A DNA stretch of 64,000 nucleotides. Origin: Ignelater luminosus (taxonomy: Eukaryota; Arthropoda; Insecta; Coleoptera; Elateridae). Below are positions 53,101 through 63,014 of the stretch, piece by piece; positions within the stretch are counted from its first letter, which is position 1; each line of letters opens with the position of its first letter. The position numbers were made by a program, and so were the translations under genes. The DNA lies in assembly GCA_011009095.1 (NCBI GenBank), contig VTPC01003991.1, positions 165,334 to 229,333 of the forward strand, given 5' to 3'. A model generated the notes under the pieces. That model saw only the letters and a list, made by a program, of their open reading frames with translations, did not search any database and was not told the DNA's origin.

Positions 53101-53601
53101 TAATGCTTTTCGCACCTTATCAAAAAAGGCATAGTCGTTCAATGTACCATACTTCCCTGCCTCAGCCAATGTAACATCTCGACAAGATGTCATTTTGTGC
53201 TTTTTAGGTGGCGGCGCATCTCTGTGCAAAAGACTAGGATATGGCGGCGAACGCTTAATTTGGCTGGAAATGTGTCCAGGTTTGTGTGAAATGTTGCGTT
53301 CCAACATATGATCTCGATAAGGTTGTTTAGTAGGTTGCTTTTTAGCAAGACTGGGATGTTCTGACAATGGTGGAGGAGATGTGTGACTAGTGGCATCAGG
53401 TAAAAATTGACCAAACTCTGCTAGTAAATCGCTCTGATTCTCAAATAGTTTAGCTACTTGACTGTACACTTCTTGTTCAGTTAAATGTTTTCCTGCTCCA
53501 CCACCACTAGATGACTCTTTTAATGTTCGCTGTTCTTTCTGATAAGTATGCAAGATTTCCAGAAAACGTTTGTATTTCTCAGGTTGACCTTGGAAACGAT
53601 T
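38151..53601 (-). CDS. Sin3A: Sin3A transcriptional corepressor, N-terminus outside this exon set
   Basis: Six minus-strand exons join in frame: 53601-52822, 52712-52131, 52073-51836, 51778-51570, 50842-49808, 38387-38151, about 1026 residues to the stop. The first exon opens inside PAH2 ([20 protein letters not shown]). PAH3 follows ([40 protein letters not shown]). The histone-deacetylase interaction domain comes next ([74 protein letters not shown]), then the conserved C-terminal region ([40 protein letters not shown]). The last exon ends in a conserved RSWLKRW and TDWLMG segment. Sin3A scaffolds Rpd3/HDAC1 and DNA-bound repressors in the nucleus. PAH1 and the N-terminus were not found up to 64000. 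The last intron is 11.4 kb. Confidence 0.94.
38388..39336. other. Sin3A last intron, 3' part
   Basis: AT-rich intron sequence between the final Sin3A exon and the mariner-group element, no gene seen. Confidence 0.4.
39337..40625 (+). mobile_element. mariner-group transposon with DUF4817 N-terminus, internally deleted
   Basis: The terminal inverted repeats are about 41 bp: left TACAGGGTGTCCCTGAATTG onward, and the right end reversed TATAGGGTGTCCCTAAATTG onward, with only a few mismatches up to GCTTCAGGTAG. TA flanks both ends (39335-39336 and 40626-40627). The interior keeps only the transposase N-terminal helix-turn-helix region (39980-40222); the DDE catalytic part is absent and the element is 1289 bp. 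The close match of the ends suggests it was recently mobile using a transposase supplied by another copy. It lies in the last Sin3A intron. Confidence 0.85.
39980..40222 (+). pseudogene. DUF4817-type transposase N-terminal fragment
   Basis: Eighty codons starting at ATG. The pattern [46 protein letters not shown] is the DUF4817 helix-turn-helix that begins many insect mariner-group transposases. The reading ends in LEEDL and a stop, where full-length proteins continue into a second DNA-binding segment and the DDE domain. The upstream 200 bp is rich in TTTCTGTT-type phrases and looks like the element's own leader. Confidence 0.8.
40628..41320. other. Sin3A last intron, no gene seen
   Basis: AT-rich sequence. 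Open frames at 40859-41105 have no family signature. Confidence 0.4.
41321..42181. mobile_element. 861-bp element with arms of about 230 bp
   Basis: The left arm from TACAGGCCGTTTTACAA and the right arm, reversed, from CTGTATGTTTTACAA are inverted copies. Strong blocks include CGATTTATACGATTTAAAAA, AAATTATTTTG and CAACTGTTTCT, and similarity reaches inward to about 41555 and 41940. The centre (about 41560-41940) is AT-rich and carries no recognisable gene. A large non-autonomous DNA element in the Sin3A intron. Confidence 0.8.
42182..44377. other. Sin3A last intron, no gene seen
   Basis: Non-coding. An ACACCCTGTATA end motif at about 42645 suggests one more small element whose other end I could not place. 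The phrase GTAGCTCACTACCCTA at about 44197 looks like part of a repeat but has no partner. Confidence 0.4.
44378..44644. mobile_element. inverted-repeat element or decayed MITE
   Basis: GAGGATGCAATTGAAGCAGT followed by CATTGTTAAAAGGGG (44378-44416) is matched by its complement at about 44600-44644. The weaker pair TATGTGCAAAATTTCAAATT / AATTTGATTTTTGTTACATA extends inward. Arms are about 60 bp, the centre about 145 bp. The outer ends may extend further, but similarity fades. Confidence 0.65.
45226..45279. repeat. short tandem duplication, unit about 27 bp
   Basis: The phrase AAACTTAATAGCATTTG followed by T/CTTATTCAA occurs twice in succession with one difference. Confidence 0.85.
45362..45626. 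mobile_element. MITE with 26-bp terminal repeats and TA flanks
   Basis: The left end CAGCTCAACCAACCTCAGAA and the reversed right end CAGCGCGACCAACCTCAGAA match except at two positions and continue through AAGCCC. TA borders both ends, consistent with the Tc1/mariner superfamily. The interior is 265 bp overall, GC-richer at the ends, with no coding capacity. It lies in the last Sin3A intron. Confidence 0.85.
45627..47566. other. Sin3A last intron, no gene seen
   Basis: Non-coding AT-rich sequence. A short GC-richer stretch at about 46490-46560 and the phrase ACGTGACCGTACGTCCTG at about 47084 look repeat-derived but could not be delimited. Confidence 0.35.
47567..47956 (-). pseudogene. basic ORF resembling the start of a Mutator-like transposase
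   Basis: A 130-codon frame from ATG 47956 begins [20 protein letters not shown] and is very lysine-rich at first. It then carries [18 protein letters not shown], which resembles the GRRIV..LA.QL motif that opens the Mutator-like transposase domain in many insect repeat proteins. The cysteine pairs that normally follow are missing and the frame soon ends, so it would be a decayed 5' fragment. The resemblance is from memory of the motif only. A host exon or an unrelated protein remains possible. Confidence 0.35.
48450..48905. repeat. purine-rich low-complexity tract
   Basis: About 450 bases in which the plus strand is overwhelmingly A and G (runs such as AGAGAAATAAAGAAACAC and AAGAGAGAAAAGAGAAAG) with few C or T. 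The reverse strand is therefore open in long Phe/Leu/Ser-rich frames, which are compositional artefacts. Such strand asymmetry can arise from a decayed (GAAA)n-type repeat. Confidence 0.6.
48906..49807. other. Sin3A last intron, 5' part
   Basis: AT-rich, non-coding, ending at the donor CGAGAAAG|GTAAGTT (minus strand) of the penultimate exon at 49808. Reading through the donor adds only [10 protein letters not shown] before a stop. Confidence 0.5.
50843..51569. other. Sin3A intron
   Basis: AT-rich intron of 727 bp between the C-terminal exons; no gene or repeat recognised. Confidence 0.7.
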
Positions 53602-54573
53602 CTGAAAAAAATTACATAATTTTATTGCTTTTATTTCATAGAAAACTAATGCACAGATGCATCATTAGAAACCATAAAATTCCATTTAAAGCATAATTTA
53701 GTAGTTAAAAAACCATCAACATATTGATAAAATATAACTGGATTGAAAATGCAATTGTATGATGTTGTAAAAAGCTACGAGTCCCAGATATTTCATTTTC
53801 TTTTCTGTGTTGACAAGTAGTCATTGTGATAGTTTGTGAATATCTGTTACTGTCGTATTTTTCTAGTTTTAGAGCTACTTTTGGTTTAGCCTGGAATAAA
53901 ACATTATCTGATTCATGAATATTCCAACATGACATTTCAGTTTTCCAAAACCATTATCATTCATTTTTTTCTCTATACATATAGATACAAGATTTTATCA
54001 TGCTTCAATAGCGTGCAAGAAATGTTAAATAAAAAATCGTTGTTGGTTTTATTTTGATTTTATTTTTAAATCAATTAGTAAATTAGTGCATGTGCACTTC
54101 TTACACTCAAATTCAAGAACAGACTCGCCCTTTTTTGTGATTTACTACTATTTAAAACATTTCTAATCAAAGATGAGCTAAACTCACATGTCATGCAAAA
54201 AATCTGATGATGTTAATACATAATTTTCCTTTACCATAAATTTTACATGGAAGTTAACCACCAACATAATCTAATTCTAATGAAGTAGATTTACATCTCA
54301 CATAATTAATAATAATTCGTATCTTTCCTTATATGATTCAGAATGATTCTATTATCAAAGTAAATAATCAATATTATGTACTAAACTAAATAATATATGT
54401 GTTTCACAATATTATATAACTTGCAGTGTGCAAGTTCAATTGAGCATTTTATGCTGACTTCGGCAATGTGCCATGATACTAAAAAACTAGTTTCGTGCTG
54501 TTTTGTTTGCTTAATATCTGAGACTCAAGCACATTTCTCAAGCTCCATTGAACATTGACAAACTGGTTCAACA
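53602..54573. other. Sin3A intron, no exon recognised
   Basis: Upstream of the PAH2-containing exon the family normally has the first half of PAH2 and PAH1. No matching reading was found here. AT-rich, non-coding. Confidence 0.5.
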
Positions 54574-54746
54574 TACAGAGTTTCCCAGAAAATATGGAAT
54601 ACAGTTACCATCTTTCTACACTGGCTAGCTCTCAATTAGAGCTAAGTAGTAAGCAAAAATAATAATTGTATTTTAAGCGAAAGCGGGAGCAAAGCAAAAA
54701 GAGGCAACATGGGTGTGGTGTTTCATGTTTTCCGAGACACCCTGTA
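54574..54746. mobile_element. MITE, 173 bp, TACAG ends
   Basis: The left end TACAGAGTTTCCCAGAAAAT and the reversed right end TACAGGGTGTCTCGGAAAAC share most positions through ATG. TA lies beside the ends. The small non-coding interior fits a non-autonomous element of the same end-motif group as 39337-40625. Confidence 0.7.
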
Positions 54747-55297
54747 TATGAACAAATTTTGAGTTACTACTCAATTACAAACAAATAAGTCTTGCTTTGT
54801 CAATTCTCAAGCTCTTCCCTAAAATATTAAATCCAGTAATGATAAGTAAGTTGTATTGAAAATATTACGCTACCAATACCAAAGGTGAGTTTTTAACCCT
54901 TAATTTGCTTCAGATTAGTTCTAAAAAATTAACTACCATTATAATTAATTACTAATGCAGTTACTGTTTACAAGTTAGTAGGATCTTAACGGGAGAGCTG
55001 CCTGAAACAGACAAATAAACAAATCTATAATAATTAACCAAAAAGCAAGTAGTTTACAGTTGCAAACAACACTAAACTTAAACAATCAAGCAGCATCATA
55101 TTCACTGTTAGTTTAACACAATCAATAAAACTTTAGCTTTCTTATTATCAAGAATCCTAACATATAATTATTAAACATTATTAATAATCTCAGACTGTCA
55201 AGATCATTGGTTTTGTGTAATCATCATCAGGTTCATTGTTTCTTATGGACGCCATATTTGAAATTTACGTCATTTGATGGGATGACTTACCAAGTAA
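54747..55297. other. intronic DNA, no feature seen
   Basis: AT-rich and non-coding between two MITEs. Confidence 0.4.
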
Positions 55298-55651
55298 GTT
55301 TCACTTATCGTCCGCATCACTCACAACGCTTGTTTCACATAAAACGTCATTAATGACGTCACTAATGGTGGCTCACTTCGTCCACAGTCTGTAAGTACAA
55401 ATTCAAGACGAGGTGTGGACGGCAAACAATATGGCATTTAAAGATAAGTTATAAAAAACATGCTGGTGTATTGGCAAAGCGCGTTTGTTTAAGAGCGAGT
55501 CCGAGTTGATGTTCCTAGCGCTCAATGGCAGTCATGCTTCCTGTCATTTGCTCACAAACTCGTTCTACTAGTTTTTGCTCGCAACATTTGCAAGCTAGTG
55601 GAACAGGAGAGGCAATCATAGGGCGCAAGCAACGCGGACGATAAGTGGAAC
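55298..55651. mobile_element. GC-richer MITE, 354 bp
   Basis: The left end GTTTCACTTATCGTCCGC and the reversed right end GTTCCACTTATCGTCCGC match at 17 of 18 positions. The interior has CpG-containing phrases (GACGTCACTAATG, AAGCGCGTTTG, CTAGCGCTC) and several short self-complementary parts, and is visibly GC-richer than the flanks. No coding capacity. No clear target-site duplication, so the superfamily is undecided. Confidence 0.75.
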
Positions 55652-56671
55652 AATCTATAGTTAACTTGATTTAAAACAGATATTTTAAAAAATTAAAAAT
55701 TTATGATGATCTGTTTCTGATAACATTTGAATCATCCTGTATATTTAGCAAAAAGTATTGATTTTTCCATTTATTTTTTCACGAGATGTGCTGTTTAGAA
55801 TAATCAAGATACTTTGAAATATTTCGAACTTAAATGTTCAATGTCAAAACCTAATGTCTGTAATATCTAAAAGGCAATATATAACACTGAGATGAAGTTT
55901 TTTTGTTCCTGCAAGGTGTCTGGTATTTTACAAATCTCCCTGATTAAACGTCTAAACATTTATATTCTAGAACAGAGAATCTCTTGGTACACATTGATTC
56001 TTGGGACACCTTGTATAAAACATTATGTCAGCATTAGGCAAGAGCATGCAAATTTTAAATATTAGTGCTATAAATAACATTTTGGACATGGAGTATGTGT
56101 GTTTTAATAGAGTTTCACAGAATAAGGGTAGCAGTCCTATGGTTAGACTTCTCCCCCCAATTCTGTTACTAAGCAATGCAGGCAAGTGACTTGGAAGCCA
56201 AATACAAATTTAGCTTTATAGCTACCAAGCCAATTGGAGTTACAGAAATTAGAGGTGATAACAATAATATAACTTTGAAAAACCAGCAAAGACAGAGGAC
56301 AGCTTTAATTATTTCTGCAACCAGTCTTTTTGACAATGAAAATTATTATTTTAAAAATTGTCTACTAGCAAAAATAAACTGAGAATGCTTTCTGTATTTT
56401 GTCTTTGTTGCTGCTGTTATATGGAATTATATTAATAGCATTGTTTAACCACAGAAATTATCAATGTTCAGTAAAATTTTAGGCAATCAGCATGAACCAG
56501 AAATGACAACAATCTTTTTATTTCAATGGAACAGCCTCTATTTAGATAAAGCTTTTGTTTACATATTCATTTATTATGAAGATATTAATTAAAACAATTA
56601 TTTGCAACTTATGTACATTAGTCATTGTGAAAACAGACAAAAAAAAAAGAAAATTGTTAGGGTACAAATGA
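55652..56671. other. intronic DNA with scattered transposon end motifs
   Basis: ATCCTGTATA at about 55733 and ACACCTTGTATAAA at about 56009 resemble the TACAGGGTG ends seen elsewhere, in the same orientation rather than inverted. The rest is AT-rich, without a recognisable gene. Confidence 0.35.
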
Positions 56672-57545
56672 TTGGCAGAAGCTGTGAATAACAAAACAAC
56701 AACTCTGGCATATTTAAATCTTTTAAATAATGAGATTATTCCAGTCATTCAAGCAAAAATGAGGTTTCAGCAAAGTGGGGCACCTCCTCATTATGCTCAC
56801 ATGTTAAATCAAATGTTTATTAGAAATAGGTACTATACTCTATTCCAAATCTACCCAAATGGTCAAAATTAATATGTGGCAATACAGAAAAAAAAATTTT
56901 ATTTTTGGCGCTCTTGAATCTAAAGTTGCAGTGAATGCAAAATGCTCATTTCCTTAGAAACATTAATTCATTTATAGAATACATAACCTTGACATAATTA
57001 TTTTTTTAACAGATGGCGACACTAGAAACTTTTGTTACTAAATAGCACATTTATAAAATAATAATAACATTATACAGGATTGTCTTTTATTGATTTTGAC
57101 ATTTACTGTTCAGATAGATTTGGAATAAAGTATAAGTCAAAAAGGTTATATCATATGATATTCCAGACCTCAATCCACTCAAATTTTTTCTTGGGAAATA
57201 TTTGAAATCTCAAGTTTATTATAAATGACCAAATAATCTACAATGCCTAAAAATTGATTATGGATGAAATAGCTAGAAAATGTTTTGTGAATAGACCCAC
57301 TTATTGTCAAGAAGTAAAGTAATGGATGTTTTAAACATTTTAGAAGAAATTTTGTTTTCATTGTTCTGTATTGTTTTTTCCTGTTTTCATGTGTTGCTAG
57401 ATAATCAAGTTGCAAAGATAAAACAGGTTTTGACTTAACATTTACATACTTATTATGCATAAAAAAAGAACAATTAGAAACTTTTGTAGTATAATAGGGA
57501 TTGTGTAAAACTAGTCCTTAACCTAGAGCTTTGAATCACCCTGTA
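56672..57545 (+). mobile_element. mariner-group transposon relic (DDE C-terminal part)
   Basis: At 56672-56872 the plus strand reads through EIIPVIQAKMRFQQSGAPPHYA, the DDE_3 segment around the second catalytic acid in mariner-group transposases (usually FQQDGAPPHYA; here the Asp is replaced by Ser). At about 57157-57228 it reads DIPDLNPLKFFLGKYLKSQV, the segment usually spelled RSPDLTPLDFFLWGYLK. The two lie in order with about 280 bp of unrelated sequence between, so the copy is interrupted and inactive. TTGAATCACCCTGTA at 57531-57545 may be its right end. The N-terminal half was not found. Confidence 0.7.
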
Positions 57546-57966
57546 TAAATATCAAATTACAGATAAGACGCTCCTGAAATATGATTGTTATGGCTACTGC
57601 TTTAGATTTTATGACTAATAACTTTTGGCTACTTTCCAGTTTCTATGTACGATTCACCTGCCATGTATTATTTACAACTTGCACTAAAGTTCAATCGCAT
57701 CTTTTTCATCAAAGCGATTCAAAGGAAATACAAATTATTCAAATAGCAGGTGCTACTCAGAAATTCAACTCTAAAGAAAATTTCTTAAGAGTTGTGATAC
57801 AAGATGGGTGCTTGTAGAGTTACTATTGATGATAAAAATAAAAATAAATAATGCACTTCATTGAAGCTATATGCACATTCTATTGTTTATTAAAAATGGT
57901 TTAATATCAACTAGAACATTGTCATTGGTATATTAAAAAGCAATTCATAAAACTATCAAGTCCTTG

Positions 57967-58176
57967 CTACCATACATTTCTACCCATATACCCATATTTG
58001 TCAAAAAGATGTTCGGCTTCTAGAAAAATCGAGTCTTGTTTTTTAGCAAAAAAAAAATTAAAATAAACTACAGGAGAAATAATTAAGAAAGATACCCATG
58101 TGATAAATGACACCATTATACTTTGTGCACATGGTATTTGCAAACAGACTTGTGAGATTGTTGACATTGTAAACAT
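57967..58176 (-). CDS. hypothetical small membrane protein, 69 residues
   Basis: An ATG-to-TAG frame of 69 codons. A polar N-terminus is followed by one strongly hydrophobic segment (about residues 20-43, VSFITWVSFLIISPVVYFNF) and a charged tail (AKKQDSIFLEAEHLFDKYGY). The layout resembles single-pass small integral membrane proteins, for example of the mitochondrial inner membrane, but I do not recognise the family. It sits opposite no other gene, in what would be a Sin3A intron on the same strand. It may be a real single-exon gene or chance; AT-rich DNA often yields Phe/Ile-rich frames. Confidence 0.25.
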   Translation of the reverse strand: MFTMSTISQVCLQIPCAQSIMVSFITWVSFLIISPVVYFNFFFAKKQDSIFLEAEHLFDKYGYMGRNVW

Positions 58177-61100
58177 TAAAAGGTTATGTTTTATTATTTT
58201 TATGTCATCCTCATCATTTCATTAAAACGGAACTAAAATTAAATAAAAATAAAATTTCTTATTTTGAAAATAATTTAGGATGAATTATATCTTTGTTCTA
58301 GAAGACATTAAACTTTAATACAAATTATTTGAGTTTTCAAAAAACAATGTAGACATCATAAAAGTATTTACAACTAAATTTAAATTTAAATGTTGTGTAT
58401 GTCATTGATCACTTGGGTATCTCACTTAATTAATTCTCCTAAAGTATACTGTGTCACTGTGGCAACCCAAATTACTGGGCAATATTTTGTTTGTTTCCCC
58501 CTCAGTGCATATGTAATAGGAAAACTTTCAAGATTGATAGCAAATTGCATTTGGTGATGAAATTAATTAAAATATGATGTAAGAGACAATAAAAAGAAAT
58601 ATATGTAAACACACTTAATTAATACTAAATAAGAATGAGACAAAAATTGCTTAGCTCTTCGCATTTTTAATTAACAAAAATTAGTATGTATCACAGATTA
58701 TAATTTATTAGCCAATATAGAACAGTATCAATTATTTTTTCCTATGTATGTCAACAAAACTTGGTTAAAGAATGGTACAACACAACAAATGATAAATCAA
58801 TAAAATTACAATAACTTTTAAATATAAAATTAACTGTTTCATAATAATTTAATAAAATGCTATATCCACCAATATTAGTTATTCTTTCTTATGGGAATGA
58901 AGCAGACACACTTTATAATAATTAACTTTTATATACAAAACACATAACAGAAGAATAATAATTGTTTGTTAATGAAATATGAACTGACTAAATGAATTTT
59001 TTAAATGCATGTCTGTATCACAATATTATACCCTCATTAAATCATTGTGGTGCAGCAGCATATCATATTTTTTTGCACTTTTAATGAGCTCGAGCACATG
59101 AGATAGATCACACAATTGAACTACATGGATCTAGTCATCTTTCACTTGTTTCAATTTTGACACGTTCAAGCAACATATTACACAACAGATAGATATAATC
59201 TCATTTCTAATCAATAAAAGACGCATGTATTCTGTACAACATTTTTCATTGCAACTAATAATAAAAATGTTCAAGTATATGAGATATAGTAAATTCCAGC
59301 TTGTAAACAATGTAATAGCACTATAAAAAAACTTTTACAACTTTCAATTTTGTTGAGATTGAGTCAAAGAATTGTTTATTATAAAAAGTTAACAGCAGTT
59401 GGGTGTTCCACAAGGATTGATACTAGGGTCCTATATTATTTATTGCGTTCCTTAAATAAAACTATTATTACCTCACGTTTTTCAATTTTCACATGTATTT
59501 GTGTCAATTAAAGTTTGGTAATATACTTGTATCAAGTTTCTTCAGAAGAGGCCAAAACGGTAAAGTCATTTCTCTCTTCTGTTATTATCTTTTTAACATC
59601 TACATACTACAAGAGAAAAATCGTAAAACTTGAATAGTTTATTTTATTACTATTTTATACTTCAGATAATGTTTTGTCAACACTTATAAATAGTTGTGTA
59701 AAATAAGAAGTACGAAGTGTGAATGCTTCTAGTGTATTTCTTTCTAGAATTAGCAATTTAGTAAGAATAAATAAAGAATTTACAATTTACCGACACACGG
59801 AGATATTAGAATGTTATACTATTATCATCCAACAGATTTTTAATACGATCAAACACAAAAAGAAATCTTTTAAGGCAAAATGAAGAATCAAAGAAAAGCT
59901 GTTTACTCTTGTTGCTGAACAATCTCAATTCAAATCAACTAAAAAATAGTGTAACTACACATTTTTCATGAAGGATTGTGGCGATTTTTAACACAAAAAA
60001 AATTATTGCTTTAGGTTAGTTAAAAGTTATTTAAGTCTGCAGAGATTGAAAGAGGAATTTTTTGCTGAATCTGTTTATTCTAAGATTTTAAATTTGAAAA
60101 TTTGATGCACTGAGCTGTGGCTCAATGAGATTTAAATGAGTTAATCAAACACCAGCACCTAAGCAAAACCTAATCTAATTTAGGAAAAAAGTCAACTAGT
60201 GCTTGATGAATTCAAATTCAACAATGATTCAGAAGTTTGTGCAATAAGAAGAAAGAAAAGAGACCGATAAAAAGTTTTCATTACAGTATAGTTAAGTTGT
60301 CAGCAGATAAAGGTGTATATACTTTAATAGTTTTCACAACAAAGTTTGCAGTATAGAATAGACTAAACTTAAGGTTTCCAGAGATCTATGTTATGGTTCG
60401 AGACAAATGAACCAACCAACCATTCACTTGCCCCCATCATACGCCTCTGGTAGTAGCCAAAAACGATTATTTAACATAATTTAGTAGGGTGTACAGTACC
60501 TACACTTCCTGCCAAGTATGACAAGGATACGTCAAATAGTTTTTAAATAAAACACCCTGTAACTCAGTAAGGAGCCACATTTTATCTAAGTGATTTGGGT
60601 TAAATCTTAATATTTTGAGCTCAGGATTCTACAGTTAAAATATTTCCAATTATTAATGAAACACCCTGTATACAAAAGAAACTCAAATCACCTATACCAG
60701 ATGCTATTTTTCTAAGTTTTCCAGCTTGAATTAAAAAAAAAAAACAGTTGACAGTGCGATATATCATTACATATCTTTACCAGCCTTCAGAAATATTCCA
60801 AGTTATGCAGGATGTTGCATTTAAAAAACAAAAATAACTGTTGTAATGCAAAAACAGCAGGCCTTGGAATTCCTTTCACATACTTGGAACATAGAGTTCC
60901 TTGATGCCAATTTGACATTTTTGTATTTTTACTTTTTTATGTATTAGAATTAAGACACAAACTCGGGTAACTCTTTTTAATATTTTTTTCCTTATCTAAC
61001 GATGGAACTGTTAAGACAGAGATCATTATATGATATGCATCTGCCCTGGTCTAATTTTAGTGAGATAACAACAAACATGTCAAAATTGTTTTTTTTAAAA

Positions 61101-62101
61101 GATCAGGTTTATTTTTTCACAGTCATTGGTGTACTCAATTAATACTTGCACCTATTTTGTGTTCCTTTTTGTATAATATATATTATGCAAAAGTTTTGGA
61201 AGTTTCATGTTTGGCAATTTACTTTACAGCATCTTTTCCCATCAAACTTTTTCGCTCACTCAGATACTTATTATATCCATATTCTTTTCATTTCTGTTAG
61301 TTTAGAATCAGTGGAAGTGGCTAATTGTTATTTACTATTGTTTAGAGAAAATAGTAGGCACTAATAGATATTACATATCGTGCATATTATTTATATCCAA
61401 TATGATGGCAGAAAACACCTTCACTTTTCACACTTTACAGACTGACTACCTAATCATCTTGTAAGTCTAACCTGTAGTTTGTAATTAATTAGTCTTTTGT
61501 TTTGGAATCTGATACTTGCTTTTTTGGAAGTTATTGTTTTAATTTTTAGACTTTTCTAATATTAGATGGAAAACAAAATAAGGTTTCTTTATTAATTAAA
61601 AATTATATACATTTTGTTTTGACCTAGTATTCAAACAGATAAAATTAGAATATTAATATTACTAACATCAATACATTACATATCTCAAATCTCAGCTTTT
61701 CAGTTAGATCTCTTGAATATAGGTATCTTTCCACTAATGCAATTTTATTATTAAAAATATAACATAAAACCAGTTCTTTTCTAAACTTATGTATTGCAGA
61801 ATATAAAATACAATGTTGAAGCTTACACCAATGTACTGTCAGTTTCGACATAATAGATTAGTAAACTTGAACATATTAAAAGGTCCAACAAAAAATCCAA
61901 GAACTCTTAAGATCAAAAGCGTTGGTGCCTTAACTCTAAAACATGATAAAAATGCCAAACAAAAACTATACATCAAGCAACACTAATTAGACCTGTGTTT
62001 TCCTTTAATTTCTTACTGTAGGGATTTTTAAATTTCAACCACCCTGCAGAACTTTCTAAGTTGGTTAAGTCTAGAATTTTGTACATGTAGGAAAAAATTA
62101 T
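58177..62101. other. non-coding DNA, intron or upstream of Sin3A
   Basis: No exon, RNA or delimited repeat. ACACCCTGTA motifs at about 60553 and 60661, both in the same orientation, mark ends of small elements I could not pair. Short open frames (61146-61364, 61645-61851) show no family signature. Confidence 0.4.
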
Positions 62102-62261
62102 TAGCATTAGAGTTTGCTTATGCCCAACTACCAGGATTAGGAGTAATGTAAATAAATAACATTTCAAAAAACAGTTTTGACATTTATTGAAAAATTGCTT
62201 TGTTTTCTGAAATGTCCTTTATTTACATGACTGTGGTTGTCATAAGCAAACTCTTGATTCT
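62102..62261. mobile_element. small inverted-repeat element
   Basis: TTAGAGTTTGCTTATGCCCA near 62108 faces the complement of AAGAGTTTGCTTATGACAAC near 62255. The pairing continues to AATGTAAATAAA / TTTATTTACATGA, giving arms of about 45-50 bp around a 60-bp centre. Non-coding fold-back MITE. Confidence 0.7.
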
Positions 62262-62849
62262 AATAATTTCTCCCATGCATGTTAAAATTCCTATGTCCTT
62301 AGTAAGATGTTTAAATTGATCAACCATTGTGGGCTAAATTGGTGCAATAAATAAAACAACATATATGAACATTAATTAAAATTTGGTGGGAAGACATAGG
62401 TACATTGTTTTATTTATTGTTCTTAGTAGGCTAAAACACCCTGTATAAAAAGTTTAAGTTTTTTTTTCAAGATATTGTAATTTAAGCAGATAAAAATGGG
62501 TTTTAAAAGAAAAGCATGAACAAAGGCAAAAAAAAATATACATAGCTTTGCAAACTTTATTCCTATTACTCATAATAAACTCAACATTCAAAAAATTTCA
62601 TCATTTCAATGATTTAAAATATTGCTTTATCATGAAATATTCTGTATCAATATTAAAAAAATATCAAAACGACCTAGGAAAGAAAGGAGTTTTATATAAT
62701 TTGACATAGATTATGAAAAAAAATGTATTTTCTGATTTGTTTTTGTTACACCATGACAAAGGGCCAAAATGTTAATGGAACACCTACTTAATTTTAATAT
62801 CATTGAATGATTCATTTGAATTTGTTTTTAATGATGTAATGTGCATTCG
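62262..62849. other. non-coding DNA
   Basis: AT-rich. A short inverted pair (CAATAAATAAAACAA near 62345 and TTGTTTTATTTATTG near 62406) and an ACACCCTGTATA motif at about 62436 are present; no gene. Confidence 0.4.
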
Positions 62850-63014
62850 GTGCATTTTTTTTATAGAATTCAGAGTAGGCCACGACTTACAATTTCTATA
62901 ACAGTGTATATGACATTGATGCTGTCACCAGGTCACCACATTGCATATTTTTTGTACACTGTAAAAATGAACTTAAACCACAGCCTACTCTGAGTTCTAG
63001 AAAAAAAAATGCAC
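62850..63014. mobile_element. MITE, 165 bp, long inverted arms
   Basis: The left arm GTGCATTTTTTTTATAGAAT and the reversed right arm GTGCATTTTTTTTTCTAGAA continue together through TCAGAGTAGGC and, more weakly, ACAGTGTA. Nearly the whole unit pairs with itself around a GTCACCAGGTCACC centre. No coding capacity. Confidence 0.8.
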
